64,000 bases of DNA, from assembly GCA_025846845.1 (NCBI GenBank), contig JAOYTL010000003.1, forward strand, positions 248,001 to 312,000, in the 5' to 3' direction. A program made the position numbers and the translations under genes. Under the pieces are notes generated by a model. It did not search any database, had not been told where the DNA came from, and saw nothing but the letters and a program-made list of their open reading frames with translations. Positions 1 through 8,701 of the stretch are shown here, one piece after another. Every line of letters begins with the position of its first letter. The first letter of the stretch is position 1. Source of the DNA: Alloboseaceae bacterium BT-24-1 (GTDB lineage: Bacteria; Pseudomonadota; Alphaproteobacteria; Rhizobiales; Beijerinckiaceae).

Positions 1-2
1 GG

Positions 3-794
3 CGTGGTGGCGACAATTGCGGCCGTGCCTGCTCCTCATGCCAGGCGACATCCTACGGCAAGAAGCTCTCTTCACGCTTCGTCGATGCCGTCATCGGCGA
101 GACGAACTTCATCATCGGCCGCCATCTTGAGCACGGCTATTTCCCGAACGCGACCACGAACCCGATCCCCGGCGCGATCGCACCCGTGCCCGGCGCGCTG
201 CCCCGCCCGGCTCCGCCGGCGAAGCGCCCGCTGCGCGTCGGCTTCATCGGCGTTCACGATCCGATCAAGGGCCTCGACACGCTGGCGGCTGCCGCCCACA
301 GGCTGCAGGTCGAGCCGGTCGAGTTCCTGATCGCCGGCAGCGGCCAGAGCGATTACGCCAAGGCGCTGCCCGGCCGCTTCCCGGCCCATAACACCCGCTT
401 CCTCGGCTGGACCAAGCCGGACGAGTTCCTGCCGCAGATCGATATCCTGGCCGCCCCCTCGCTGTTCCGCGAGCCCTTCGGCCGGGTGGTGATCGAGGCC
501 TTCGCCCATGGCGTCCCGGTGATCGGCGCGAAATCCGGCGGCATCCCCGAAACGATCCAGCCCGGTATCAATGGCGCCCTGTTCGAGCCCGGCGACGATG
601 CTGCGCTGGCAGAGGCGATCATGGCTTTCGCCAAAGACCGCACGCTCGTCGCCAGGCAATCGGCCGGTGCACTCGCCGCAGCGGCCCGCTATACGCCGGA
701 CCGCATTGCCGCCGCCTATGGCGCGGTCTTCGACAGGCTTGTCGGCAAGTCGGCAGAAGGCACACTCCTGCAACCGCGGGAGGCCCGGTCGTGA
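3..794 (+). CDS. GT4-family glycosyltransferase, 5' end cut by window
   Basis: About 263 C-terminal residues are present; the start lies before the window. The reading frame is open from base 3. The part seen covers the end of the acceptor half, with a Cys cluster (C-x3-C-x2-C) near residue 6 followed by SYGKKLSS, and the whole donor-nucleotide half of a GT-B fold. The GT4 signature is EPFGRVVIEAF followed by GVPVIGAKSGGIPE, where the two Glu form the E-x7-E motif that binds the sugar nucleotide. It should transfer a sugar to a lipid-linked or polysaccharide acceptor on the inner face of the membrane. Its stop overlaps the GTG start of the flippase gene, so it belongs to the exopolysaccharide operon. 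Sugar specificity cannot be read from the sequence. Confidence 0.88.
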   Translation, partial: RGGDNCGRACSSCQATSYGKKLSSRFVDAVIGETNFIIGRHLEHGYFPNATTNPIPGAIAPVPGALPRPAPPAKRPLRVGFIGVHDPIKGLDTLAAAAHRLQVEPVEFLIAGSGQSDYAKALPGRFPAHNTRFLGWTKPDEFLPQIDILAAPSLFREPFGRVVIEAFAHGVPVIGAKSGGIPETIQPGINGALFEPGDDAALAEAIMAFAKDRTLVARQSAGALAAAARYTPDRIAAAYGAVFDRLVGKSAEGTLLQPREARS

Positions 795-2173
795 AGGCGC
801 TGCTGGAGCTGGCATGGACCGGAGCGGGCCGTTTCCTGCCGGCCTTCTCGTCGCGCTTCAGCAGCACGCTGCTGAGCTTCTTCGTGCTTCTGATCGCGAG
901 CCATTTCCTGCCGACACAGGAATACGGGCTCTACGTCTTCCTGTTCTCGATCGGCAGCGCGCTCGGGCTGATCGCCGTGCTTGGCCAGCAGATCCTCGTC
1001 GTAAAGCATTACCGCCGGACCGAAGCGAGCGGCCACCCACTCAACCAGGCGCTTCTCGGGGTCAATGCCCGCTGGCTCGCGCTCGGCTGTTTCGTGCTGC
1101 TGGCGGCGGCCCTGCCGCTCTGGCTCTTCGCCGAGCGGCTGCCGCCGACCTATCATTATCTCTGGCTCGCCTTCGTCTTCGCCGCGATCTTCGCGCTCAG
1201 CGAATACCTGCAGAACTATTTCCGCATCCACGGCCGGATCAACATGTCGCTGGTGCCGCGCGAGATCGTCTGGCGCGGCAGCTCGATCCTGTGCATCGCC
1301 GCCGCCGGCTTCGGCGGCATCCTGACAGGTGGTGCGGGGGCGATGGCGATCATCACCGGCCTGCTCGCGGCGACCACCCTCTACCAGAGCGCCTGCTTCC
1401 TGCACGACGAGGGGCTGAGCTGGTTCAAGGCCAAGGACCAGGTGCCGCCGCAGACACATGCGGACTGGCGCCGGGAGAGCGGCTATTTCATCGCCAACAA
1501 CGTCCTGAATTCGGCTTCAGCCTATCTCGAAACCATCCTGATCGGTGCCCTGCTCGGCCTGAACGAAGCCGGCTTCTATTTCGTCGCACTGCGCATCGCC
1601 ATGCTGTTGATGCTGCCGCTTGCGGCGATCGACACCGTCGGCATCCCGATGATCGCCGCCCGCTTCCAGAAATCCGATACCGCCGGCGCGCAATTGCTGA
1701 TCGGCCGGCTTTCCTTCGCGAGCTTCTGCATTTCGCTGCTCGGCGCGCTGGCGCTCGCCGTCGTCGCGCCCTTCATCCTGCATCTGTTCAATCCGGAGTT
1801 CGTCCGGCATGCCGATGTGCTGACCGCGCTCTGCGTGCTCTCGGTTTCGCTATCCTTCTTCGGTCCCGGCTCCTGGCTGCTGATGATCGGCGGCGGCGAG
1901 CGCTTCTTCCTGATCGCGCGGGCGATCATGTTCGTCATCTATCTCGGCCTGCTCTACGGGCTGGCGCGGGTCGGGGGCCTGATGGGCATCGCCATTGCCG
2001 GGCTGATCTTCAGCACCGCCTCGAGCCTCGCCGCCTGGTACTGGATCAAAGAGAAATGGCGGATCGACAACATGGCCACCGCCTTCATCCGGCCCTTCCT
2101 CTTCGGCGGCGCACCGGCCGATACGGCTGCCCCGCTGCCGACGGATCGTGCCACTGAGGGAGCCGGTCGATGA
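791..2173 (+). CDS. Polysaccharide flippase / Wzx-like membrane protein
   Basis: The protein has 460 residues and starts at GTG 791, overlapping the upstream stop by 4 bases. It is strongly hydrophobic throughout with many transmembrane segments (I count about 12), for example around residues 20-45, 60-80, 95-115, 155-185 and several pairs to residue 430. The length and pattern fit the oligosaccharidyl-lipid flippase (Wzx/RfbX, MOP superfamily). Such proteins move lipid-linked repeat units across the inner membrane for polymerisation. Context supports this: glycosyltransferase upstream, more polysaccharide genes downstream. The last 25 residues are polar and Pro/Ala-rich. The family assignment rests on topology and context rather than on one motif. 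Confidence 0.8.
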   Translation: MKALLELAWTGAGRFLPAFSSRFSSTLLSFFVLLIASHFLPTQEYGLYVFLFSIGSALGLIAVLGQQILVVKHYRRTEASGHPLNQALLGVNARWLALGCFVLLAAALPLWLFAERLPPTYHYLWLAFVFAAIFALSEYLQNYFRIHGRINMSLVPREIVWRGSSILCIAAAGFGGILTGGAGAMAIITGLLAATTLYQSACFLHDEGLSWFKAKDQVPPQTHADWRRESGYFIANNVLNSASAYLETILIGALLGLNEAGFYFVALRIAMLLMLPLAAIDTVGIPMIAARFQKSDTAGAQLLIGRLSFASFCISLLGALALAVVAPFILHLFNPEFVRHADVLTALCVLSVSLSFFGPGSWLLMIGGGERFFLIARAIMFVIYLGLLYGLARVGGLMGIAIAGLIFSTASSLAAWYWIKEKWRIDNMATAFIRPFLFGGAPADTAAPLPTDRATEGAGR

Positions 2174-3957
2174 CGGTAGCCGCAGCCTACCGTATCGACC
2201 CGGCCGGCAAACTGTCTGCGAAGGCGCCCTCGCCCTTCGGCACACCGGTGACCTTCGGCCGGAGCATGGGCGTCTTCCACCCCGGCCACGCCCCGGTCGC
2301 GGTGCTGATGCTCGGTGCCGTCGGCTATGAGGAACTCTGCCTGCGCGCGACCTGGCGCAGCCTGGCGCAGGCCCTGGCGGACAAGGACATCGCCTGCCTG
2401 CGCTTCGACTATCCCGGCCAGGGCGACGCCCAGGAAGCCGTCGATCCGCAAGGGCTGGACGACTGGTTCGAGACGGTCCGCGCCGCCGCGGAGTTGCTGC
2501 GCCGTTCCAGCGGCTGCGAGCGCCTCGTCCTGCTCGGCCAGGGACTCGGCGGCACGCTGGCGCTCAAGCTCGCCGATGATCTCGCGCCGGTCGCGGCGAG
2601 CGTCCTCATGGCGCCCGTCGCCAATGGCAAGCGCTATTTGCGCGAGCTCGCGGCCTGGACCCGGATCGTCTCGGACCGGATCGGCATCGGCACTGACCCG
2701 GACGACGACACGCGTTGCGCCGTGGCCGGCCTGCGCATCGCGCCCGGCCGCCTGCCCGCGATCGCGACGCTCGGAACAGGCGCGCTCACGCAAGCACCGT
2801 CCGAACAGGTCCTGCTGCTGTCCCGGCCCGGCCATGGCGGCGATGCGGCCCTGGCCGAAGCGCTCACCGGCCTCGGCTCTACCGTGACGCAGTGCGCCTA
2901 TGAAGGCTACGAGACGCTGACCACCGATCCGACCGCGGCCCGCCCGCCCAGGGCGACGATCGCTGGTATCGTCAACTGGATTGCCGAGCGAGCCGAGGCG
3001 GCGCGCTCTGCTCCCGCCGGCATCAGGGTGCCGCAGTTGCCCGGCACCGCAGAAGGCGTGCTTGGAGACAGTTTCGTCGAGCGCCCGATCCGCTTCGGCC
3101 CGGAGGGCCGCCTTTTCGGCGTGCTCTGCGAGCCGCTCGGCCCGGCGGCGCGCGAGCCCATCGTCTTCGTCAATGCCGGCCGCGATTATCATATCGGCTG
3201 GGCCCGGGTCAGCGTGAATCAAGCCCGGGCCTTCGCCGCGCGCGGCATCGCCTCGCTGCGCTTCGACGCCAGCAGTGTCGGCGACAGCGGGGTAGCAGCC
3301 GACGGGCCGGAGGAGATTCTCTATTCGCAGGCGCAGATCGACGATGTCTGCCTCGCCATCGACACCATGCAGGCGCGCGGCTTCGACGCACCCGTCCTGA
3401 TCGGGCGCTGCAGCGGCGCCTATGCCGCCTTCCACGCCGCGGTCGTCGACGCGCGCATCCGTCGTCTCGTCATCGTCAACAATGAGCGCTTTGTCTGGGA
3501 TCCCGACGAAAGTGTCGAGGATGCGATCCGCTATGCCCATCGCAGCGCCGGCGATCTCGGCGCGACGCTGGCCCGCAAGGACGGCTTGCGCCGCCTGCTC
3601 ACCGGCAAGCTCCGCGTCGGGCCGGCCGGGCGCTATCTGCTCTACCGCTACCGCAAACGGCTCTCGGTCAAGCTCGCGCCGATCCTCGGCCGGCTGACCA
3701 AGCATGGCCGGCTCCATCACCAATGCCATCGCCATTTCGCCGCGCTCGCCGAGCGCAAGGTCGAATTGTCGCTGCTCTATGCCGATGGTGATGTCGGCCT
3801 GGCCGAACTCCGGACCTATTTCGGCGAGGGCGGCAAGGGCCTTTCCGCCTATCCGAACACCTCGCTGACCATGCTCGCCGACGCCGACCACAATTTCACG
3901 CATCTCGCCGCCGGACGCCGATTGCTCGATGCGCTGCTCAGGATCGTCGCGCCGTGA
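2170..3957 (+). CDS. Tandem double alpha/beta-hydrolase protein of exopolysaccharide cluster
   Basis: The 595-residue protein contains two alpha/beta-hydrolase domains, about residues 25-275 and 300-595. Each has the RFDxxxxGxS/D-type strand-loop (LRFDYPGQGDA near 78; LRFDASSVGDSG near 363) and a nucleophile elbow. The first elbow reads GQGLG (123-127), with Gly where Ser is expected; the second reads GRCSG (412-416), with Cys. The final His could be in DADHNFTH near the C-terminus. The arrangement recalls hydrolases associated with exosortase/exopolysaccharide loci, which may edit acyl groups on the polymer; that link is inference. ATG 2170 overlaps the flippase stop, and the stop overlaps the next start, so it is translated as part of the operon. 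The first domain may be catalytically dead. Confidence 0.75.
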   Translation: MTVAAAYRIDPAGKLSAKAPSPFGTPVTFGRSMGVFHPGHAPVAVLMLGAVGYEELCLRATWRSLAQALADKDIACLRFDYPGQGDAQEAVDPQGLDDWFETVRAAAELLRRSSGCERLVLLGQGLGGTLALKLADDLAPVAASVLMAPVANGKRYLRELAAWTRIVSDRIGIGTDPDDDTRCAVAGLRIAPGRLPAIATLGTGALTQAPSEQVLLLSRPGHGGDAALAEALTGLGSTVTQCAYEGYETLTTDPTAARPPRATIAGIVNWIAERAEAARSAPAGIRVPQLPGTAEGVLGDSFVERPIRFGPEGRLFGVLCEPLGPAAREPIVFVNAGRDYHIGWARVSVNQARAFAARGIASLRFDASSVGDSGVAADGPEEILYSQAQIDDVCLAIDTMQARGFDAPVLIGRCSGAYAAFHAAVVDARIRRLVIVNNERFVWDPDESVEDAIRYAHRSAGDLGATLARKDGLRRLLTGKLRVGPAGRYLLYRYRKRLSVKLAPILGRLTKHGRLHHQCHRHFAALAERKVELSLLYADGDVGLAELRTYFGEGGKGLSAYPNTSLTMLADADHNFTHLAAGRRLLDALLRIVAP

Positions 3958-4982
3958 GATCAGCCATTCTCGCTCTGGCGCTGATCGCCGCCCTGCCCGC
4001 ACAAGCCGAACTCTGCCTGCGCGGCGTCAACCTCTCGGGTGCCGAGTTCGGCGATCTGCCGGGCAAGGTCGATACCGACTACACCTATCCCAGCGAAGCC
4101 GCGATCCAGCGGCTCGGCAAGCTCGGCATGAGCGCCGTCCGCCTGCCCTTCCGTTGGGAGCGCGTCCAACCTCAGTTAAACGGCGGGCTCGACATCATGG
4201 AGCTGGCCTATCTCGACCAGACGGTCCGCCGGATCGAGGAGGCCGGGCTCATCGCCATCATCGACCTGCACAATTACGGCTATTACGCCAAGAAGCAGCT
4301 CGGCTCGGTGGAGCTCCCGGCCTCGGCGCTCGCCGATGTCTGGGGCAAGCTCGCACAGCATTACCGCGACCGGCCCAGGCTCGTTTTCTCGCTGATGAAC
4401 GAGCCCTACGACATTAACAGCGCTGATTGGGCGAAGATCCAGAACACCGCCATCGCCGCGATCCGCAAGGCGGGCGCCAAGCAGCTCCTGCTGGTCACCG
4501 GCACCGCCTTCGGCGGCGCCCATAGCTGGACCTCTGATCTGCCCGTCGGCAACAACGGCCGCGATCTTCTGGGCGTAGTCGATCCGCTCGACCGCTACGC
4601 CTACGACTTCCATCAATATCTCGACGCCGACTATTCCGGCCGCGCCCCGGAATGCTCGGCCGCCGCCGGCGCGCTGAAGGGGATCGACGACGTCACCGCC
4701 TGGCTCAAGACGCATGGCCGCCGCGGTTTCCTCGGCGAGTTCGCCGCCTCCAGTCGCCCCGAATGCCTCGCCGCCCTCAGGCAGATGGTGACGAAGCTCG
4801 ACGCCAGCCCGCAGCAATGGCTGGGCTGGACAGCCTGGGGTGCCGGCGCCTGGTGGCCGGCGGACTATATCTTCAACCTGGACCCGACCCCGGCCGGCGA
4901 GCGCCCGCAGATGAAGCTGCTTACTCAGCGCTTCAAGGCGAAGAAGCCCAGTGCTATTTGCGGTCCGGAGGCCAAACCGTGA
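3954..4982 (+). CDS. Secreted glycoside hydrolase family 5 (cellulase-like)
   Basis: The protein has 342 residues with a Sec signal peptide (hydrophobic residues 3-16, likely cleavage after AQA at 18). The mature part has the GH5 (beta/alpha)8 landmarks: RGVNLSGAEFG near 23, AVRLPFRWER near 61, DLHNYG near 104, the acid/base Glu150 in LMNEPYD, His220 in DFHQYLD, and the nucleophile Glu262 in GFLGEFAAS. It should cleave beta-linked glucan-type chains in the periplasm. In an exopolysaccharide operon such enzymes usually trim or release polymer rather than digest food. It starts at GTG 3954, overlapping the stop of the hydrolase gene, and ends overlapping the next GTG. Confidence 0.9.
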   Translation: MRSAILALALIAALPAQAELCLRGVNLSGAEFGDLPGKVDTDYTYPSEAAIQRLGKLGMSAVRLPFRWERVQPQLNGGLDIMELAYLDQTVRRIEEAGLIAIIDLHNYGYYAKKQLGSVELPASALADVWGKLAQHYRDRPRLVFSLMNEPYDINSADWAKIQNTAIAAIRKAGAKQLLLVTGTAFGGAHSWTSDLPVGNNGRDLLGVVDPLDRYAYDFHQYLDADYSGRAPECSAAAGALKGIDDVTAWLKTHGRRGFLGEFAASSRPECLAALRQMVTKLDASPQQWLGWTAWGAGAWWPADYIFNLDPTPAGERPQMKLLTQRFKAKKPSAICGPEAKP

Positions 4983-6130
4983 CCGTCCCGTTCTCCCACC
5001 GCTCGGCGCCGGCAGTACCGGCAGGAACCCGCATCGTCCATGTCGTGCGCCAGTTCCTGCCCAATCGCGGTGGGCTCGAGGATGTCGTCGCCAATCTCTG
5101 CCGGGCGCAGCTGGCGGTCGGCCTCAAGCCCTCCGTGGTGACGCTCGATCGCCTGTTCTCGCAGCCGGACCTCGTCCTGCCGGCGAACGAGATCATCGAC
5201 GGCATTCCCGTCAGCCGCATCCCCTTCCGCGGCTCGACGCGCTACCCGCTCGCGCCTCAGGTCTTTTCCCATCTGCGTGACGCCGATCTCGTCCATGTCC
5301 ACGCGGTCGACTTCTTCTTCGATGCGCTCGCCCTCGGCTGGCTGCTGCATCGAAAGCCGCTCGTCGCCACCACCCATGGCGGTTTCTTCCACACCGGCGA
5401 CTTCGCCAGCCTGAAGAAGCTCTGGTTCAACGGCCCGACCCGGCTCTCGGCCCAGGCCTATCGCGGCATCGCTGGCTGCAGCAGCAATGATGCCCGCATG
5501 TTCGAGCGGCTCGCGCCTGGCAAGGTCCGGGTGATCGAGAACGGCGTCGACCTCGACAAGTTCGCGGGCGCCTCGAGCCCCGAGCCGCAACGCCGCCTCG
5601 TCAGCATTGGGCGCTTCTCGAAGAACAAGCGGCCAGACCGGCTGATCGCGATGATGGCAGTGCTGGCGCAGCGCGAGCCTTCTTGGCATCTCGACATGCT
5701 CGGCGTCGCCTCCGACTGGACCGAGGAAGCGCTGCGAACGGCGATCGCCAGCGCCGGCATGGAGCAGAACGTGACGCTCCATCTCGGCCTCGGCGATGCC
5801 GCGGCGCGGCAGGTGATGAGCCGCGCCTCGCTCTTCGTCTCGGCCTCCGAGTTCGAGGGCTTCGGCCTCGCTTTGGTCGAGGCGATGAGCGCCGGTCTCG
5901 TGCCGGTCGTTCAGCCCAATGCCGCCTTCGCGGGCCTGGCCAGCAAGTTTCCCGTCGTGCGAATGGTCGACTTCGCCGATCCGGAGGAAGCGGCGGCCGC
6001 CGTCGAACAGGCCCATGCCGATCTCGTCCGCTTCCCCGGCAACACCCGTCCGCGCCTGTCGGATCTTGCTCCCTATTCCTGGAACGAGGTCACCCGCCGC
6101 TATCTCGAGTTCTACGCCGCGGCGCTCTGA
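4979..6130 (+). CDS. GT4-family glycosyltransferase (GumH/AceC-like possible)
   Basis: I start the gene at GTG 4979, overlapping the GH5 stop by 4 bases, although the frame is open much further upstream; this gives 383 residues. The N-terminal half begins with IVHVVRQFLPNRGGLEDVV, the acceptor-side glycine loop of GT4 enzymes. The C-terminal half has VSIGRFSKNKRPDRLI and SEFEGFGLALVEAM, the E-x7-E donor site. GT4 is a retaining family using nucleotide sugars. Similarity in style to alpha-mannosyltransferases of xanthan/acetan pathways is an impression, not a tested match. It is the last gene of the exopolysaccharide operon in the window; a hairpin follows its stop. Confidence 0.87.
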   Translation: MTVPFSHRSAPAVPAGTRIVHVVRQFLPNRGGLEDVVANLCRAQLAVGLKPSVVTLDRLFSQPDLVLPANEIIDGIPVSRIPFRGSTRYPLAPQVFSHLRDADLVHVHAVDFFFDALALGWLLHRKPLVATTHGGFFHTGDFASLKKLWFNGPTRLSAQAYRGIAGCSSNDARMFERLAPGKVRVIENGVDLDKFAGASSPEPQRRLVSIGRFSKNKRPDRLIAMMAVLAQREPSWHLDMLGVASDWTEEALRTAIASAGMEQNVTLHLGLGDAAARQVMSRASLFVSASEFEGFGLALVEAMSAGLVPVVQPNAAFAGLASKFPVVRMVDFADPEEAAAAVEQAHADLVRFPGNTRPRLSDLAPYSWNEVTRRYLEFYAAAL

Positions 6131-6154
6131 TCCCTCGACGCAACTGCCCTCCAC

Positions 6155-6176
6155 CGCGCAAGGAAGCCCTTGCGCG
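6155..6176 (+). terminator. Hairpin after exopolysaccharide operon
   Basis: A perfect 9-bp stem (CGCGCAAGG / CCTTGCGCG) with a 4-base loop lies 25 bases after the glycosyltransferase stop. There is no strong T tract, so it could be a weak intrinsic terminator or an RNA-stabilising hairpin. Confidence 0.5.
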
Positions 6177-6204
6177 CGGTCGATTTCTGGCTTTGTAATA
6201 GTGG

Positions 6205-6217
6205 ATACACTCATACA
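6205..6217 (+). promoter_or_regulatory. Direct repeat upstream of GntR gene, possible operator
   Basis: ATACA occurs twice, at 6205-6209 and 6213-6217, in the only AT-rich stretch before the GntR gene at 6258. Operators of GntR/FCD regulators often contain GTAT/ATAC half-sites, but here the copies are direct rather than inverted, so the assignment is tentative. Confidence 0.3.
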
Positions 6218-6257
6218 GAATTGCTGATCGAGCGCCAGCGACTCGCAGGGGAACGGG

Positions 6258-6965
6258 ATGAGCTTCGCCTCCAAGGGAATGGCCGCAACGGCGCAGGACG
6301 AGGCCTATCGCGCCATCCTGCAGGACATCCGCAGCGGCCGCTACCAGCCCGGTGAGCGCTTGATCCCGGAGACGATCGCGCGAGAGTTGGCGATGAGCCG
6401 CATGCCGGTGCGCGAGGCCTTCCAGCGTCTCGCCAATGAGGGCCTCGTCCTCATCCGTCCCAATCGCGGCTGCTTCGTCTCCGGCCTGACCATCGAGGAG
6501 ATCTACGAGCTCTTCGAGATCCGCTCCGTGCTCGAAGGGCTCGCCGTGCGCCTCGCCATGCCGCGCTTCGACGCCGCCGCCCTGGCCGAGCTCGACGACC
6601 ATCTCGCCCGCATGCGCCGCGCCGGCGCGGCCGGCGGCGCCGATTGGCTCGGCAGGCACCAGGAATTCCACGCCTATATCTGCGGGCTGAGCAGGCGCCC
6701 CAAGCTGATCGCCCAGATCGCCGCGCTGCACATCGCGGTCGAGCCCTATATGCGCGTCTGGCTCCACCACGTCGCCCAGCCCGCCCACGCCACTGAGCGT
6801 CAGGACGAGGTCGTCGAGGCGATCCGGACCGGCGATGCCGAGCATGCCGAGGCGGTGATGCGCGAGCATGTCCTGCGCACCGCGCCGCGCCTCGCCGAGT
6901 TCCTGCGCAGCCGTGGCCAGGCGACAGGCGCTCCAGCGACCCTGCCGGCCAGCGCGCAGATCTGA
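6258..6965 (+). CDS. GntR-family regulator, FCD (FadR) subfamily
   Basis: The protein has 235 residues. Residues 12-75 form the winged helix-turn-helix (ETIARELAMSRMPVREAFQRLANEGLVLIRPNRGCFV), and residues 85-215 form the all-helical FCD ligand-binding domain. The likely metal/ligand His residues are in GRHQEFHAYI near 135 and in AVMREHVL near 208. Such proteins repress transport and catabolic genes until a small acid or amino-acid-like effector binds. The start is supported by AGGGGAACGGG just upstream. The following binding protein, gamma-glutamyltransferase and dehydratase lie on the same strand and are its likely targets. Confidence 0.88.
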   Translation: MSFASKGMAATAQDEAYRAILQDIRSGRYQPGERLIPETIARELAMSRMPVREAFQRLANEGLVLIRPNRGCFVSGLTIEEIYELFEIRSVLEGLAVRLAMPRFDAAALAELDDHLARMRRAGAAGGADWLGRHQEFHAYICGLSRRPKLIAQIAALHIAVEPYMRVWLHHVAQPAHATERQDEVVEAIRTGDAEHAEAVMREHVLRTAPRLAEFLRSRGQATGAPATLPASAQI

Positions 6966-7046
6966 ACCAAACGACGCAGCGGCTCGCCAGAAGCCCGCGC
7001 TCCCGAGGACGCCCGAGGGCCAGCCAAAACAACGAGGGGATTAACG

Positions 7047-8633
7047 ATGGATCGACGCCAGTTCCTGAAAGCCTCAGCCGCGACGGCCTTCCTGCCGGCA
7101 GCGCCGCATCTCGCCACGGCGCAGGATGCCAAGACCCTGCGCTTCGTGCCCTATTCCGACGTCGCGATCATCGATCCGATCTGGACCAACGGCTATTCGA
7201 CCCGGACCCATGCGCTGCTCGTCTGGGACACGCTCTACGGGCTCGACGACCAGTTCCAGCCACAGCCGCAAATGGTCGAGGGCCATGTCGTCGAGGAGGA
7301 CGGCAAGCGCTGGACGCTGACGCTGCGGCCAGGCCTCGTCTTCCATGACGGCAGCAAGGTGCTGGCGCGCGACGCCGTCGCCTCGATCAGGCGCTGGGGT
7401 GTGCGCGACACCTTTGGCCAGGCGCTGATGGCAGCCACCGACGAGCTTTCCGCCCCCGACGACCGCACCATCGTCTTCCGGTTGAAGACGCCCTTTCCGC
7501 ATCTGCCAGCAGCGCTCGCCCGCCCGAGCGCGCTCGTCGCCGCGATCATGCCGGAGCGCCTCGCGCAGACCGACCCGTTCAAGCAGATTCCCGAGGCGAT
7601 CGGCAGCGGCCCCTATCGCTATCTCACGGCTGACCGCATCGCCGGCGCCCGCCATGTCTATGCACGGCACGAGGGTTACGTCCCGCGCTCCAGCGGCACG
7701 CCGAGCTTCACCGCCGGCCCGCGCACGCCCTATCTCGACCGCATCGAATTCACCGTCATGCCCGATGCCGCGACCGCAGTCTCGGCGCTGCAGACCGGCG
7801 CGGTCGACTGGGTCGAACAGCCGATCATCGACCTCCTGCCGCTGCTGCGGAAGGACCCGAACATCGTCGTCGAGGTCAAGGACCGGACCGGCATGGCCGG
7901 CCAGCTCAGGCTGAACCATCTGCAGCCGCCCTTCAACAATCCGGCGATCCGCCGCGTCATCCTCAAGGCGATCGACCAGGAGGACTGCATGAACGCGGTC
8001 TGCGGCGGCGATCCGCAGGTCGAGCGCGGCAGCATCGGATTCTTCCCGAACAACTCGCCGATGGCGTCTGACGTCGCTGCTCCCGCCCTGAAGGGACCGA
8101 AGGATTTCGGCAAGCTCAAGCAGGAGCTCGCTGCCGCCGGCTACAAGGGCGAGCGCGCCGTGTTCCTCGCAGCGCAGGATGTGCCGCGCATCGCCCTGGT
8201 CTGCGATGTCGCGGCCGATGCGCTGAAAAAGATCGGCGTCAATGTCGACTTCGTCGCAGCCGACTGGGGCACCGTCCTGCAGCGCATCGGCAACCGCCAG
8301 CCAGTCGAGCAGGGCGGCTGGAGCTGCTACGTCACCTATTGGGCGGGGCTCGATCTGGGCTCGCCGGCGACGAGCTCACCCTTGCGCGGCAACGGCGCCA
8401 AGGGCAGCCCGGGCTGGCCCGACAGCCCGCAGATCGAGGCGCTGCGCGCCCGCTTCCTGACCGCAGGCGATCCAGCCGAGCAGAAGGCGATCGCCCGCGA
8501 GATCGAGCTGCAGGCGATGCAGGACGTGCCCTATGTTCCGGCTGGCCAGTATCTGCAGCCGGTCGCCTATCGCAAGAACCTCACCGGCATGCTGAACGGC
8601 GTCCCGGTCTTCACCAATCTGCGCAAGGGCTGA
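7047..8633 (+). CDS. ABC transporter substrate-binding protein, family 5, Tat-exported
   Basis: The protein has 528 residues and begins MDRRQFLKASAA, a twin-arginine signal, with likely cleavage after ATAQ near 26. The rest is a full-length DppA/OppA-type family-5 binding protein: VWDTLYGLD and the phrase TLRPGLVFHDGS are typical of lobe I, and LRLNHLQPPFNNP is at the hinge side. Family members deliver di- and oligopeptides, opines, nickel or glutathione-like molecules to an inner-membrane importer. No permease gene is adjacent, so it is an orphan here. It resembles the binding protein at 48196 closely in motif order. The ribosome site is CGAGGGG, 8 bases before ATG. Confidence 0.92.
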   Translation: MDRRQFLKASAATAFLPAAPHLATAQDAKTLRFVPYSDVAIIDPIWTNGYSTRTHALLVWDTLYGLDDQFQPQPQMVEGHVVEEDGKRWTLTLRPGLVFHDGSKVLARDAVASIRRWGVRDTFGQALMAATDELSAPDDRTIVFRLKTPFPHLPAALARPSALVAAIMPERLAQTDPFKQIPEAIGSGPYRYLTADRIAGARHVYARHEGYVPRSSGTPSFTAGPRTPYLDRIEFTVMPDAATAVSALQTGAVDWVEQPIIDLLPLLRKDPNIVVEVKDRTGMAGQLRLNHLQPPFNNPAIRRVILKAIDQEDCMNAVCGGDPQVERGSIGFFPNNSPMASDVAAPALKGPKDFGKLKQELAAAGYKGERAVFLAAQDVPRIALVCDVAADALKKIGVNVDFVAADWGTVLQRIGNRQPVEQGGWSCYVTYWAGLDLGSPATSSPLRGNGAKGSPGWPDSPQIEALRARFLTAGDPAEQKAIAREIELQAMQDVPYVPAGQYLQPVAYRKNLTGMLNGVPVFTNLRKG

Positions 8634-8658
8634 CCGTCCTTCGCTTCCTCCTTAAAAG

Positions 8659-8679
8659 GGCCGGCGATCAACGCCGGCC
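8659..8679 (+). terminator. Hairpin between binding protein and gamma-glutamyltransferase genes
   Basis: A perfect 8-bp GC stem (GGCCGGCG / CGCCGGCC) with loop ATCAA lies in the 68-base gap. It has no T tract. It may cut down read-through or protect the upstream message, which would make the binding protein more abundant than the enzyme; that role is inference. Confidence 0.4.
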
Positions 8680-8701
8680 ATATTCCACGAAAGCCTCTTC
8701 C

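Noticed and set aside
571..2157. A 528-codon plus-strand frame overlapping the glycosyltransferase and flippase
   Set aside because: It is in another frame of two supported genes, and its translation is an Arg/Pro/Ala-rich shadow.
1954..4002. Long open frame on the minus strand opposite the flippase and hydrolase genes
   Set aside because: It is antisense to genes with clear families and tight start/stop coupling, and its product is low-complexity Arg/Asp/Ala-rich, as expected from GC-rich antisense frames.
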